Below, piece after piece: positions 44,979 to 60,689 of a stretch of DNA of 64,000 nucleotides. The notes beneath the pieces are model-generated. The model saw only the letters and a program-made list of their open reading frames with translations. It was not told where the DNA came from and did not search any database. The stretch comes from Ficedula albicollis (lineage: Eukaryota > Chordata > Aves > Passeriformes > Muscicapidae). The stretch lies in the NCBI RefSeq assembly GCF_000247815.1, contig NC_021671.1, positions 26,560,513-26,624,512 on the forward strand, given 5' to 3'. The first letter of the stretch is position 1, and the number at the start of each line of letters is the position of its first letter. Made by a program: the position numbers and the translations under genes.

Positions 44979-47900
44979 AAGTGAGCGATTACCCTAAAGA
45001 TTGATGCCAAATGTTTAGAAAAGTGTTTGAATTACAAACATGGAACAGGATGTTAATTCTATACTAATCTAATCATTATTTGAATGGGCCATTTAAATCC
45101 ATCCACCCTGTGGGCTTGTGAGCAGCATAAAGTAAATTACAAGAAAATGCATTTTCACACCCTTTGCCTTAGGCTGGTTCTTCATCCTGGTGTCACATGA
45201 ACATTTTGCAAAAGATAAATTTCATGGATAAATGCAGCTAAAGTTATTTTCTGTACTTGGCAGTAGAACTGGAAGAGAATTCTTCATTGTTAAAATACAA
45301 AGTTGTAGTAATTACCTGACTTTGATATTGTAAACTGCTGATAGTTAAATTGACCGCATGTATGTATTATTTATGGCCTAAGTTAATTAGTTGGCTTGGA
45401 GGACTCAGCAATTTGAGGATGCCAGTCAGCTAGTTGTTTCTTTCCTGCCTGTACTTGCTTATTAAGATGGCTTATCTCATGTTTTTTTGTTAATATTTCT
45501 TGCTAGAGGTGTTTCAAATGTCACTGTAGCATTCAAAAAGAAGTCAATGAGTGTAATTTTATTTATAGCTGTTGTCAGCAAATGCAGAAGAATGTACATG
45601 TGCCTTTATATCATTCCAAAAAATCTCAGGTCTTGGGAAAATACACTTTGAGACAAAAATGAGAGACTTTTGTAACTTAGAATGCTGAAGTCTGGTGCCC
45701 TCAACTGACACACCCAAAAGCATGGCATTTGGGGTTGTTTTGCACTGGTGTAAATAAATCAGCATTTGTATTAATTCAGTTTAAAATAGGTGAGTTGTAT
45801 GCTTATCTTTGTGTTGTAAAAGCATTGCAAGACTAGAACAACTGTAGGTTTAGCTTTTGCACACCACATCTTCCTCAATTCCATTTTTGATATGGGTGTT
45901 TCTGAAGAAATTTGGCCTGTTTGACCAAAGAAATTGCTATGCCAAACCCAAAAAGCATGTCTGGGCCCCCTCTGTATGTGCATTGTGCTAAATAGGTAAT
46001 TGCTTAGCTTTTTCTAGGAACCTTGCCTGGTTCCAGCTGGAAAGGTTCATTGCTCCTCCTTTGTTCATTGGATGGTCTGAGACTTGGATTTAAGTGTGAG
46101 TTTGGAGGCAGAATTGTAGCTGCTGTATGAAGGTAGTGCTTCCACAATACTTCTTTTAGTTTGTTTTCTGAAGGAGTGGTATTACCCTTGTTTTGTGGTG
46201 CTTGAGCTGCAGCCTGGAGTGTCTGTGCTTTGACACAGCTCCCCTGGGCCCCAGCTGGAGCTGTGAGTGCAGAGCATGACACAGAGCAGGCTGGAGCCTC
46301 TGGTCCTAGGGCAGATAAGCCATTGTGGAAGTAGAGCAGCACTGACACGTGCTGTCACTTATTTCTTGGCATCCATCATCTGGCATGGATGCTTGGCAGG
46401 CTCCAAGGTGAGATGGTGTAGGAAGGTCAGCTGGTAGAAGTAACCCTGCTAACCTGCTTTCTTTCCTACCAGATTGACCTTGTGGAGGTGAAGGAGGAGC
46501 TGGGGCTGGCATGAAGTGGGAGGATAGATTATTGTGCAGGGAATATGTAGATCATCTTTAGATGATCCTAGACTTCAAAAAAGTAGGGAGAAAGAAAGTT
46601 CTCTGTGGCAGCTTGGTGATGTGTGGGAGATCTGCTGTGTCTCCATCTCAGCCTCTGCGCCTGAGCTGTCAGCTTATCTGCCAGTGGTGGTAAGCTCAGG
46701 TTTCTGCTTTGTGCTGAGCTGGGAAGAGATGGGCATGGTCTCAACTGCTGTGTTTTCTAAGTGTTGATAGCAGAGGGATGATATGACTTGGCTCCTACAC
46801 CAAGTTCTTAGTAACTGTTTCTCCTCTCCCATTCTCTCTTTCTCTTTGGCTCTGTTTTTCCACTTATGTTTTGAGTTCTGATCTTCCCTTTCTGCAATGT
46901 TTTCCTAGGTGACTTGCTTCTGTTTCCTCATTCCCGTCATTCCTAGCTTAGCATCAGCTGTCTAACCCTGATTTCTGATGTTGTCTCTAGTCGAAGAGAC
47001 AAGTATTTTTCTATCTGTTGCAACTGCTTACTGTAGACCCTCTCTGATGCTGGTCAGGCGCTTGAAACGCCAGGAACTACTCCAGGAAAAAAAACAAACA
47101 ACTGGATCGATTTAGTTTTCAGCCAATTCAGTTTGTTAACAGCAAGGGAATGATGGACTCAAAAACCAGTGGGAAAGGGAGAGTGCAACTTTGTAACTGA
47201 GAGTTCTGTTAAAGCAAGTGGGTTTTGCAAAGGCTGCAGGTGTCTGTAACACTATCCTTTCCCCCCTTGGCTTCAGAAGTGTCTCATGGATCCCCGTTAA
47301 AGTTTATTACAGAGAGACTTCCTGTTATAGTCCGCAGCTGAAGTCTCTCCAGAGGATAACCTGAGGTGGGTGGGATCAAGTCTTTAGGGATGCAAAAGAA
47401 GACAGCATTGACCCAGACATCTGAAAAATACTTTCCTAAATTTAGGTGAAACTTATTGCTGGCAGGGTCATTCTTTGGCATGCTCCCCCTCCTCATTTCT
47501 GGATGTAGCTTTTGTTTTACATTGTTTTAATTGGGCAGTTGCTTTCTTTTGGAGGTAAAGCTTGTCAGACCTCTGTTCCTGCCTCTTAAGAGACTTTGAC
47601 TGTTGGGGGGATGTACTGTAATGCTCAGCCCTTCAAATAGGATCTTGATTGCAAGTGCTGAAGCTGGATTGAATTCTATCTAATGGCTGTCTGTAATTGC
47701 TCTCAAGTTCAGTCTGTTCTTGGTAGTAGTTAAGGCAGGTCTCATCAAGGAGTGTCATCACTACCTACTGAATACTAATAGTTTCACTAGATAAATGACC
47801 CCAGGGAAATAATTATATTTTCATGGCAGTGTCTACCCTCAGGTAACTGTGGTGACGCTTGAAGTGAGATATATTGAGGTTTGTTTGAAATAATCCTGAT

Positions 47901-50900
47901 TTTAATATTAAGACAACTTTTTCATCTTTGTGCATTTCTTTTTCTTCTGTAGAATAGGGAGGCTTTGTAGTCCAGAAGAGGAAGCCTTGGATGCCCTTCT
48001 TGTGAGTTAATGAAGGATGTGAAGTCACAGCATGAAACTCTCTCCTCTTTGTTTCCCTGCCTTTTAAAAAGCCTCTCTGAGGGAATTTATGCAAGCAGAT
48101 GCAGCCTCCTCACAGGCTGTGAGCTTGTTTGACATTCAGAGAACTTGCTCTCAAGCAACTTGGAGAGAGCACAGGCTGCTCACCTGCTCTCATGGCTTGA
48201 AGAGTTTTTAACAGAATACTTTGGCCATTAGGTAGGGTGGCAGGATGGCACTGAGAAGGAGATAGTCATATCTCTGGAAGACCCAGTGGCTTCTAGTACT
48301 TGGAAGTTACATTGCTCAGAAAGCACTAGAATCATGGACTTTAGGCTGGTGAATTGCCATGAAGCAGGACTTAAATTGCTTTGGTACAATCCAGATATTG
48401 CATTGTGGCTAAACTCCATTTTAAAAGGTGACATGAAATTTGGAATTATGGTTTGAATGTCTGTCTGAAAGGAATTGCTTGTAAAAGGTAGTGTGGAAAC
48501 TACTGCTGCAAGCTTTGAACACAGTCTTCGTGGGTGGATTTATTGCTGGGGTACACTAAAACTAAGTATGTTGCAGGGCACAAATATGAGGAGTATGTAC
48601 TGTACCTGTACAGTATATGTGTATTGTTTTATCAGGTGTATTGTATTGAGCAACAGTCCAATCAGTGCAAAGTAAGGCATGCTCTTCCAGAAGCCTGGCA
48701 AAGGCTTGGGCAAAACAAATTCTGCTTGGCAGATTGGTAGTACTGAACAAGCATATTCAGTCAGTTCCTAACAAATGAGAAGTGCTTTTTAATAGTTACT
48801 TTGTGTCAGATTTTTTTAAAACTGTATGTTTTTTTTCCAGAGCTACTGTTACTAATTAGAGGGTTAAATGAGTGTTCTCTTGATGTTCACTAGGAGTTGT
48901 GATCTGCTGGAAAACTTCAATGTTGTCCTAACTTGTGCTTTGTTTGCTTTGCATTGTTTCTTGCAGTGTATTTGAAAGAGTTTCTCACCCACAGAAGGTG
49001 ATATTTTTTGGTTTTTTTTTGGAGCACAAGTCACTTTGTTGATGATGTCATCCATAAAGATAGATACTGGCAGCACCATCTTGAGTAGCAGCAACATTTT
49101 GAGATAACTTTGCCAAAGATTTTAAAGCAATTCCACTTTGTTGTAACCATGTGTTTGCATTTTTAAATGCTTCTGGAGCATCCAGTTGAAAGATTTGCTT
49201 AATGTTTTAACCTGTTTCTAGAATGGTATGTTGTATTTAATTATCCACACAGGATGTGATGCTTCCTTTTGCCACACACAGAGCACCTCTGAGTGTGCTC
49301 CTGAGGCTGGATCTTTATGATCACTGCCCTGGTTACTGTTTTTAATAAATGACCTTTTGCTTTTCTACTTCTTTGCATTGGCATATTCTGTGTTTCTAAA
49401 TCAGTAGTTTTGCAGTCTGCATGTCTTGTACAAGTTAGATTTCCAGTGCTGCATGACTCTGGATATATCTGGATCTCTGCTTTGGTGTCACAGCTAAAAG
49501 GTTGATGTCTTGAGACTGAGGTTAGTCACATTAGTGATCTCAGCAGGAATTCTACATGGGATTTTTGGGGAGTGGGATGGGAATAATAATAATCTGAAAA
49601 GGGTTTTTATGTGCTTTTAGTTTGGCTTTTCCTGAGACTTGTGCTAAATGCCAGTGTTACAGCCATTTTTGGCTTTGCAGTGATGAATTGTGTTTCTGAG
49701 GATGCTGTAGGTCCATGTGGTTTGGTTGGTATTCTTTTATCTGAAAGTATTATGTAAATCATAGCTTCATTTTTAAATGCTTCCCTATAGGGGTTTCAGT
49801 TGTAATTGAAGCCTCATCATTAACTCAGCAAACTTTCCTTTGCATATTAGAAAATGATGAGCCTCCCACAGAAGTCCCATTAGTATCAACTTCAACTCCA
49901 CAGTATCAACTGTGAAGATGGGTCAGTATAATAATCCATAACTTGTTCTTCTAGACTAAGGCTGACTTTTTTGTGGTATTTAAATAGCAAAGATTAAGTG
50001 GGGAGAAAACTCCCACATGTTAATGTATCACATGAAATTTTTATAACAAAATGCTACTTCTGTGCCATAACTTTAACATATTGGTGTAGCAATATGTGGA
50101 GCTGTTTTTTCTTGCTAATCTTCTTGCTATCATTTAAGCCCAGATATAATTGCTAGCTAATTTTGAAGTGGTGCAGAGTTATGCCAATGTTTAGGTGGTG
50201 CATTTAGTGGTATTAGCATTACAGTGTTTGCCTCTCTTAGTGGTGAACAAGGTTTGTTGCACATCTTTTGCTGTGGCTATGGACTGCTAGTGTGAAATTG
50301 GGTAATCCCAATAGTCCACAGTCTCAGCCACAGCCCTGCCACTTTCTGTGACTCACCCTCACAGATTCTGTGATCTGTGACCAGATCCCACACTGGAGAG
50401 GTGTGAGTGGCACACTTGTGGGAGGCATTGAGTCAGCACTGGCCACTGGAGTAGCAGGGTACAGCTAGACTGAGCTAAGTACAATGTTCTCTGTCTTCTC
50501 AGAGGTAACTCCTGTCATAATATTTCTGTATCTTCCAGTATGACAATTTATTGCTTAGCTCAACTTTTAAATCCTGTAATAATTGTGAAACAAAATTTGA
50601 TGTATGGTTTTAAGAATTTGGGAAATAAATTCTAATTACTGTTACTCAAGCAATGTTTTACAGAGGATTTTTTTTGTAGTAATTACACTAGCTTAAAAAC
50701 TTTTTACCTAACTTGGTTTTGGACATTAAAAATGTAGAAATAATCTTACTGTCTTCAGTGACCTAAGGTTATCTATGCAAGTTCAGATCAAAGACTAGCT
50801 TACCTTATCTTGTGAGATGTGGGTCTGTAGTAGTTGCTTGGAAGAAAAGTTAAAAAACCCTGATGAGCTGGTAAAAATAGAGTATGATACCTGCTGTTAA

Positions 50901-51937
50901 ATCTTTCCAGCTTCTGACAGTCCATAGCTGAGGAGCTTCTTGTGAAGTCAGAGATGTATCCCTATATATTTAACAGCTCAGTGGAATTCCTCCTATGGCT
51001 TATTTAAATAGCTTTCTAAAGCTATTTTGAGCTCTCTTTACCTTCACAGCATCCTATGGCAGTAAATTCCATGTCTAAATTATGCATTTTATAATAATTT
51101 CCTTTGTTTGTTCAGCTGCTGCAGCTGGTGGCAGTGGGTGCCTTTGTTTTTGTGTCAGATGTTCTTCATGCTATGTGTGAGTTCATATGGTATTAGGGTG
51201 CTGCACTATATCCCATCTCTTTCCGAGATGAACACGTTCAGTTTACTTTTTCCTCATGTGAATACAATTTCATTAGTTCAGTTGGTTTAAACAATTTGCA
51301 TCTCTGTATCCTTTCTTGTTTTGTAGTATCACAGTGGACCACAGATCTATTTAGGCTACATACGGAGGTGTGGAAATAGTAAAAAAAGTCTGTTTGCTGC
51401 CTTGCTTAATTTTCTAGTATTGTTTTTCTTTGACTTCACAACTGACCTGGTACCTGAGATTGTTACCTCACTGTCATCTTTGACCTGTTGGTGTAAATAG
51501 TTAATTGAGAACTCATTTCTGCACAGGTATAATGATGGAATTTGGGAATTTTTTCTGTTTTTTTGCCTTGGGGTAGATTTTGCAGTTGTTGGCATTGGAT
51601 TTCACCCCCTGCTAGATCTCTTTTGATACTCCCTTCGTAGTGAAACCCCATTGTTTCTATACAGCTGTTGTTTGTTTCTGCTGTAGCACTTCTGAATCTC
51701 TAAGAGGAGTCTCCTAGCTCAAATTACCTTTGTTTAAAGTAAAACTAACCCTTGTTGTGTTGCTTTTTCCAAGGATATTCAGATATGATGTATTAACTGA
51801 ACTACCCTATATTTGACTGATTGCTTTAAGATGCATAGAAGCGTTTTGGAAAGGCTCCTTCCTTCTATCAAGGCAATGTTAATTCTTTTCTATTTTTCTA
51901 TTTCCCTATTTATGCAAACCTCACCAATTCTGTGGAG
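44979..51937 (+). other. Intron 1, no exon recognised
   Basis: About 7 kb of AT-rich intron. No CR1, LTR, tRNA or conserved exon was seen. A short TTTTTTGGTTTTTTTTT tract lies near 49002-49020. Confidence 0.5.
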
Positions 51938-52804
<867 letters not shown>

Positions 52805-52806
52805 AT

Positions 52807-52857
52807 CTTTTTGTGTGGTTTTTTTTTGTTGTTGTTGGTTTTTTTTTGTTTTTTTGT
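52807..52857 (+). repeat. T-rich/GTT tract after poly(C)
   Basis: T runs separated by GTGTGG, GTTGTTGTTGG and G, resuming the tract that precedes the C run. The two halves were probably one low-complexity repeat. Confidence 0.88.
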
Positions 52858-54273
52858 ATTACATCTTTTATCAATTTACCAGGCTTAAGCATTTGCTTTA
52901 CTGGCCTATAGATCTCTGGATCTCTTTCCTTCTTTCCTTCCTTGATCTTTAAAGACTTGGCTCATGGTTGCTGCCTCCCATTCCTCTGCAGCTGAGGCTG
53001 TGCCAAGTATTTTGTTGCTAAAATTTCAATTTATTGTCTGAGTTCTTTTACTGATGTGTCATGGAGTACTGCAAATCACAAAGATGCTGTGCTTGGTCAC
53101 TCACTATCCTGTGAATTTTAGCATCAAGATGAATTATATTTACATCAGTACCTGGTAGAAATGCTATATTTAAAGGAAATGGAATAGTCTGCCATTTCAA
53201 GATTTAACAGAACTTGTTACAAGAAGATGCAAGAATTGAGTCTGTGTGAGGTGCAGATAAATTGACTCTTCTGTCAACAGAAGAGATGAGTATGTAAGGT
53301 CAGTAGGATCTTGGTAACAGGCAGCATGGAGAAAGTAGAAAGGTTGTTTTCTATTTCTATTTTGCACAGGAGCTAAGGGTCACTCAGAAAAAACCAAGCA
53401 ATTGGCAAGGTCATAACAAATGGAAGGAAATGATTCTTCACCCTGCAACTAAGCTGTGCAAATGATTTCTGTAGGAGTTGAAATTGCATCTTTTATGAAG
53501 TGAATAAGGAAATCTAAAAAATCCATTTAAGACTTTTACATGCAGATAGTCCCTGAGGCAAACTGTTGGCAAAACCCTCGGTGAAGTATTGCTATGTTAT
53601 ATTTGCTTTTCTCTGTTCTTCCCTATTGGCAAATCTGAGACGCAGGTTTTGGGCCTGCATGGGCTGTCACTGATTTTTCTGAAGTGCTTGTCCTGGTTCC
53701 ACAGATGGCATCCCTAGCTGCTGCCTGGAGGAATGTATGGCCCTCTGCTAGAAATTCTTGCTGTCCAGGAGCAGCAGTTACATCAGCAAAAGAGCTCACA
53801 CCATGTTTTGGAAAGGGCATTAAAGTTAAGGCTCTGGCAATGGGGGAGGTGGCGAGGCTGGAGGAACCCTGGCCTGTGGAGATGGGATTGTTAAGAAGGA
53901 ATTAAGAAACTGTTGGGCCTGACTGCTCACAGTATCACCCCTAGCTGTCCTTGTCAGCTTGGCTACCCAAGCCCATCATATAGCATATCACCTGATGAAT
54001 CAGAACTGTCAAATTCTTGCAATAGATAACTTCCTTCAAGGAACTAGTTCTTTCTGATTGGATTCCTGGACATTACTATGAATAAGCAGAATTGGTGTAG
54101 ATTGAATTTTTGTGGCTGCTTGTAACCTATTAGAGGGCATTTTATTAGTTTGGAACATGGAGATTTTTATAGATATTCCCATAAATGTTAAGTTTGAATT
54201 TCTTACAGAAACTTACTACTGAATGATGCTGAATGACTGGCTGTGGCTGGACTGTAGCTGAAGTGTTCAAGTG
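52858..54273 (+). other. Intron 1, no exon recognised
   Basis: AT-rich intron. Short frames only; nothing supported. Confidence 0.5.
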
Positions 54274-54320
54274 AGTTTTTTTTTTTTGGTGGATTTTTTT
54301 GGTTTGTTTGTTTTCCCCCC
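54274..54320 (+). repeat. T-rich/G-interrupted tract
   Basis: T12 and T7 runs separated by GG, GGTGGA and GTTTG, ending in a C6 stretch. It is one of the recurring + strand T-rich tracts. Confidence 0.85.
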
Positions 54321-57300
54321 TGGCAGATGGGATATTTCTATCCCATGCATTTGCTCAGGTGCTGGTCTTGTCTGATACTGGATTGGTTTAACTCATGAAA
54401 TTTGCAACAAGCTTTCCACTTGCTGGATTAGTTTTCTCTTTAATGGCCCCTGAGTGAAAGGAATATAAGGAGCTGTGAGAGAAAGTCTGGGAGATTTTAC
54501 TCCTGAAATCTCGCTTTGATCTGTGGGCTTGCAAATCCTGAGCAGGAATGGTTTTCCTGGACATGTGCTGCATGTCTGTCCCTGAGATGTCTGCCTGGTC
54601 CTTCAGAGTCTTCTCAGTCTTCTGGCCTGGCAGCTGCTGGGTGCCCTCATCTTACAGGCTGTTGCATTCAATTGGCTTCGGTGTTCTGCCTTCCTTGGCC
54701 AAAGACACTGGCCCCAGGGCTGTCCAGGCAGCTCCACCAGCCCTGCCAGGGCAGGAGGGGCTGGTCTCTGCAGCAGGTGTGTGAGGCTTGTCCCTGTTTC
54801 CCAGATAAAGTCCTGTGCCTCCTCTTTCAAAGCGGGTGTTAATAAATGGTGGAGGATGCTGGATCGCAGTGTTGCAGGTACCTGTGAGAGAGGGGGAGAT
54901 GCAGCCCTAGCCCCTTTTGAGAGTATTTGTACTGGCTGCAGTAAGAATGGTAAACTGTGGATCGGAAAGGGTGTGCCTGGGGGGAGCTGTAGCTCGGGGA
55001 TTTGCGTACAGCTTTGTGTTCTTCAACCAATTTTTTGAAAGGGTAGTATTGAAATGAATTTAGTTGAAACCTGAAGTGTTTGTTTTGAGGCTTGTTCATT
55101 TCTGCTAACTCCTTGAGAATTACTTTTTTTCTGTTTTGTGATTCTAAATTAAATGAAAGTTTCAACAAGCTGTATGAAAATAGAGAAAGCCTTTATTCTT
55201 ACTTTTTGGCACTTTCCACAGTGTATTAAGGAAGCAATTGAGATTTCTGATTGAATCACTTCTTACCGGAAGGGTGCAGCATTTCTGTTTTCCTTTTTTT
55301 CTTTAATTCTTGAATTTCTTTGTTGTCTTTATTCCCCTCTCTCACTTTTTTTTCCACTTGGTTAATCACACTTAATCAAATTCTCACTGTTTTCAGAATA
55401 TCAATTCCCCCTCAGTCTTTCTTCTTTGGCTACTAGTACATATTTAATGCTAAAAGGATTTTTCTGTTTCTTTTGTTAATATGTTTATTTTAAAAAGTAT
55501 GTGTGCACACAGCAAAATGAGACTTCTGAGCTGATAAGCAGTGGGGGAAATAAGTGTGCTTGAGGTCAGTGGGTCTGTGCTTCTGGCTTGTGCTCTGTAG
55601 TTCATTCTCCATTGATGCTGAATCTGTGCATCATCTGATCACTTGGCTGCACACATTTGTTCCAGATGAAATGTGAGCATGTGATGGCATTTAAGTTGTG
55701 GTTGGAGCACGTGGTAGTGTAGTAAAGCAGCCAGCAGGCTATTTTAGGAGGGAGATGATAACCTCATGTAGTAAAAAATCTTTTGCAATAAGATGCCTCC
55801 TTTCACCCAGCTCAAGCTCTTGCTCCCTGACATGCTCTGGGCATGCCTGTGTCTCTGATCACTCCATTTGTTTTGCAAATGGAGATTTGTATTGCAGGTA
55901 ACAATCCCTATTTTGAAAGCAGGTTTTCCTAGTTTTTATTTGTTTTTTCTCTCCAAGATTTCCATTATATAAATTAAGCTTTTTGCTTCATTATATAGGC
56001 CTTTCTTCATCTCTCCACACAGCATGTCTTTTGAAACTAAGCTGATACTTCAGAAATTAGTTGAGAAATGTTGGCAGAACATACATCTAGACAGAAGGCA
56101 TCTGAAATCAGTTGTAGCAAGCCATCTTTCCTGTGTTTTTAGGTAAGAGTATGGAGATGTTCACAGTTTAGCTGATGTGTATTTGTTTTTTATTTTAGAA
56201 AACAAATCTACAATTCAAGTATGCCAGAAGCAGACTCTCCCTTTGTAACATTGGAAACCTAGTTGAAAGTTTCCTGAATATATCAACTTCCTCTTTCTTA
56301 GAAACTGGTTTGATCTGAGCCTTAAAATATTTGTATCACTACTCAGTTCAGCCATTGGGAAAGAGATGATTTCATTCTGAGTGCTTATGTTCAGTAACTA
56401 CTTCCAGACCCTGGCCAAGCCCTTTGGGCATCCTGTTTTGGTAGCCTGTCATTGTTGCTCTCGTGTCATTTTGATTTCTACTCTGACTGATCTATTTCAG
56501 GTCATTCTTCCTTTTCAGTGCTTCCGATACTTTTAATTAGCATAAAGTGTTGGTCAGGAGTTTGTGCCTTTTTTTAGATTGTCCTTTCATTGCAGCTTTT
56601 TCACTACTTGTTTCTTTTTAATTTATTACTGAGGAAAAAAGAGAAAAGTCAGGAAGAAATTGCAGTAACCTTACTTGAAGGTTTGACTTTCATCTATGCA
56701 TTATGGAGGAGAAGGTGGGACACCTACTTGTCATCTAGTACTCAGAAACTCAGGAGGGCTTATGTTTTTCATGCCGCTCCATCATATCAGTGCGGAATGG
56801 GGTTATTAAAAAGATAGGTGCCCAACAGACTCTGAAGTAGCAGAAGCTGTGGAATGAAGGAGTAGCTTCCCAAAATCATAGTCTAATACTATGATTTAAA
56901 AAGCAGTGTGGCCACTCAAGGGACTAGCTACTCTCAGTACTCGCAGTTGTTCATGTCAAAGAGGAATTGTAGGCTTGGGATGGTGCCCAGTTGATTGTGT
57001 TACAGACATCACATGGATTTGGAAGGCCGAAATCTGCCAGATCTTCTGGTTTTTTGTAATTGCAAGTTATTGACAGACTTTACTCAAACAGATTACCAGC
57101 ATCTGTCTTGTAAGCAGCCCTAAAAACTGACTTCTCAGGATTTTTCCTGTGACATTGATCTTTAATGAGCTATTCATACAAGAAGGCACTGGTTTAATGA
57201 AATAGATGTGTCTACTCTCAGAATCAGCATCACAGTCCTGGAGCAGATGTTAGCTCTGTTCTTGTGATGGGGGCTGGGGGGAGAGCAGTGAGAGCTAGAA

Positions 57301-60300
57301 GCTGCTTTCCTTCTCTACAGTCTATTTCGTTTGGGAAAATCCTTTACCTTGCTCATGTGATTTTTCCCCAAGAAAATGACTATTTAACCATATTCTTGTT
57401 TATAGGATGTACTGGGAGTGTCTGCCTTGTGCAGTTACTAGTGAAAATTAAGTTTTGCCATTTTTGTCATTGACTGCTTACTCTGCTTGATAGCAGAGCT
57501 CTCTGTATTTGTTTCCAAATGTATACTTGTTTTTTCTTTTTCTCAATTGTGTGTGTCTTCTTACTTGGACACAGTATTCCGTTTGCATTTTGGCCTGGAT
57601 TTCCACAGCTGTGTTTCCTGATTTATTTTAAGAGAGTAGCTTACATAGTTGTCTGTGTGTATCAGGAAGAGAGGTGGGTTTTGCTGAGCTGCATCTTTCT
57701 CAGGGTATGTTTCTGGCCAATTTTCCTGTTGAGGTGCCTCTCTTCATTGGCACTAGAAGGTGCTTATGCAATTGCTGTGTTTCAGCCAAGCATGTAGGTG
57801 AAACCTGTTCCACTGGCAAGAACTGAGGCAGCTCAACTTCGGTGTCCCAGTCCAATTTTCTTTGGTAATTTAATTCCAACAACTTTTATTTTTGCCTGTA
57901 GTTCCAGGAGTGTGGGCTTGGTACTCAATTGTGCATTAATATTGTGTGCTACTGAATGTCTTTCTCTGTGTCAGCTGAGGTTATCACTTTGATATCATCT
58001 CTAAACCAAAACTTACAAAGCAATTTGAAGGTGTTTTGGCGTGAAGGTGTGATAAATGTAGTTTTGTTTTTGTTTTGCTGTGCAGGTAGAAATTTGGAAC
58101 AGGCTTGTTCTTATGCTTTCTTACTTCCACAAGTGTAGGCAGTGCTAATCTTTCTATTTCTGCTTTTTAAATTACATCTTGCTTTGCTACTACTAGGTGT
58201 TTATGCTCAAAATACTAAATTTTATGCCTTCTTACAAAAGAATTCATTTGTGGATGCTAACTTGCAGTGTTACATTCTAAAAACAGATTTGGAAAGCTTA
58301 AGAAATTGTACAGTTCATCTCCAAAAGGAAATGTAGCATTTCTTTGTGTTTATTTTTTAAATGATATTTTTGCTTGTGTTGATGAAAAATGTGTTGTGTA
58401 TGTTTAGTTTTGGCAATGTTTAGAAGTTTACTTTGAAGCACTTTCTTAGGTAGGATGTTGTTTAGTATTTGAAATTACTGCTCTGTAGAATCTGTAGTGC
58501 TTTGATGTGTCTGGTTTGGGCAAAAATTCTTGGAGCTGGAAAGCTTTAGGTCTCTAAACCGGTTTTTTTAACCTTTGTCCTCTTTGGATTTGTGTTTTAA
58601 ATGTGTATCTGGATGCATGCACACACAGATGTGCACACAGACGCTACAAACTTCCATATACATTTTTACAGCTGCTTCTGCTTGTTTTTGTAGATAACAT
58701 ATTATGTCTTAAAAGTATTGCCAGTTGCAGCAGTTGAAGCTTTCTAGGTGATGTGTTTTTAGTGCAGTTAGTTTTTTACTTTTGAGGAACAGGCTTATAT
58801 GAGCAGCAAAATTTGTTCCAGACCACCTCTTAAGTTTTATTTATTCTTTACCACTGATGTTTGTCCTGTGAAATGTTACCAAATGTTACAGAAATAATGT
58901 ACTGCAGGTCTGTTATTTTCAAACCTTTCCTTTTATCTTACTCTTAATTTTTGAAACAGAACTGATTTTTTTTTTCTTTTAGCTCTCCTTTGTGCTGTGC
59001 AGTGCTACATTTGGGCAACAGTATGCTTCACAGAGATTTCCAGAACATTTGTAATCATCTCTTCTCCCCTCACCCCTTCCTTTCCTCTCAGTTGTCATAG
59101 TTCCCTGCTTTTCTTATCTCTCCTTTTACTGCTGCAGCTTTCAGATGATAATGCACAGCTCGAGCAGCAGCTGCTGCATAATAGCTGCAGTACCACTTAG
59201 AGCTGACCTAATGTGAGAATAAATGAACAAATCTGTGATTTGCATGTGGGCTTACCTACAGGATCCTTTTTTCCAGCTTGGGTGTATTAGGTGTCATCAC
59301 TGGAAGGTGAGCTGTGGATGGCCTCCGTGGCTTCCTCTTGCCAGCTGCTCCAAGGATTGTGCCACACTGGGGGTGGTGGCACAACAAAGCCAGGTGTTGG
59401 GATTCCCAGTGTTTTTGACAACCACCTGTTTCTAAACTTGAGTTGCTTTTTTTCCCCTGCCACTTCTTTATTCATGCTCCCGTGGCCAAAAGCCCTGCAG
59501 TGTGTGCAGTAGGAGCAGGTGGAGTGACACGTTGCTGTGTCCCGCTGTGCTTTGTCAAGGCACTCTGCTCATTTCCTCCCGTTTCCTGCGGTGAGCCAAC
59601 GTTCTCCTCATCTTTTGTGCAAAGGGCCCACGGCTGCAGAGCTGAGCTGGTTCAGTACACACAGCCCAGGGGTTACAGCTTTTCTGGGGGCTGGCTGGTG
59701 AGGTTAGCCCAGCTGCCCTAACTGTGCTGCACAGTGCTCCTCAGCTGCTGCAGTTGGTGGTGCAGTACTGTCAAGAGAGCTGTCACCTGTTTTTGTCAGA
59801 TGATTTAAGTGGCAATACTCACTGAGAACAATGTACCTATGTACGTTCAAGGCAGTAGCTTAGCAAGGAGAAACATTTCTATTTTACTCTATTTAACTCT
59901 TAGCCAGTATGTGAACTTTTCTTGCTATGACTGTTAAATACAACCTCACTGATGCTCTGCTGGTTTAAGGGTACGTGCAAGTTAAGGTTCGTAGAAGACC
60001 TCTTTGAAGAAAGTGTGTGTCAGAAGAAAGCTTTACTGATCTACCCCTGATTTTTTTTTTTCCCTGTCTCCAGTTGTAGACCTTTATTTATTAGGTGAAA
60101 TACCTTTATTTTAAAAATACTTCCTCCATAACTGGATTCTGACTTTAAGGTCTAGAAGGGGGAAATAGTATGAAGGTTACATGAGGCCTTAAAACTGACT
60201 GATTTGAAGTAAAGAACCTTGCTGCAGGCTTACTGAATGCTGTTATCTGCTTTCACCAGGTGTATTTTCAGCTTTATTTTCTCATTTCCTTTTTCTTTCA

Positions 60301-60689
60301 TCAAGTTCTCTGGTAATGATTTTTCCTTTTGGTAGGTACTGGGATACAAGGGATAAGCATTGTTATGTTAGTTTTATTTCCTTATTCCTATTAGATGGGA
60401 AACACTGAACAGAAGTCTCCATCCACTGAGGGTTAATGGTTTAGATGACTTAAAATGGCCCTAGTGATACATTCAGATAATTTTGAATGTTATGGAGTTT
60501 AAGCAGATCCATGCAGAGTTTAGTCCTGCTTGAAATCAGAGGGTGGATGTGGTAGTTGAAGTGCCAGTATGTGGGTGAAATGAATCTCTAAGGCGTTTTG
60601 TTTGGTTCAGTGATGGAAAAATGAAAATGGCTCTCATGAAGTGAGTTTAAAAACTGGCTTGTTAATAAACTTTATTATAATACCTAATG
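54321..60689 (+). other. Intron 1, no exon recognised
   Basis: AT-rich intron, GC-richer at 54.5-54.9 kb and 59.3-59.7 kb. A pyrimidine tract with CAG resembling a splice acceptor precedes a short frame at 59139; it was considered and rejected as an exon. A CA-rich patch lies near 58615-58645. Confidence 0.5.

Noticed and set aside
46470..46515. CAG followed by IDLVEVKEELGLA as a possible exon
   Set aside because: Stops after 13 codons, has no donor, and does not match beta-PIX exon 2 or any family I recognise.
54979..55040. tRNA-like start (GAGCTGTAGCTCGGGGATT)
   Set aside because: Resembles a D-arm, but no anticodon stem, T-arm motif or acceptor pairing follows.
59139..59200. Possible exon after a good pyrimidine tract and CAG, translating as LSDDNAQLEQQLL
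   Set aside because: The coiled-coil look comes from a CAGCAGCTGCTG simple sequence, the frame stops after about 20 codons without a donor, and it does not match the next part of the beta-PIX CH domain.
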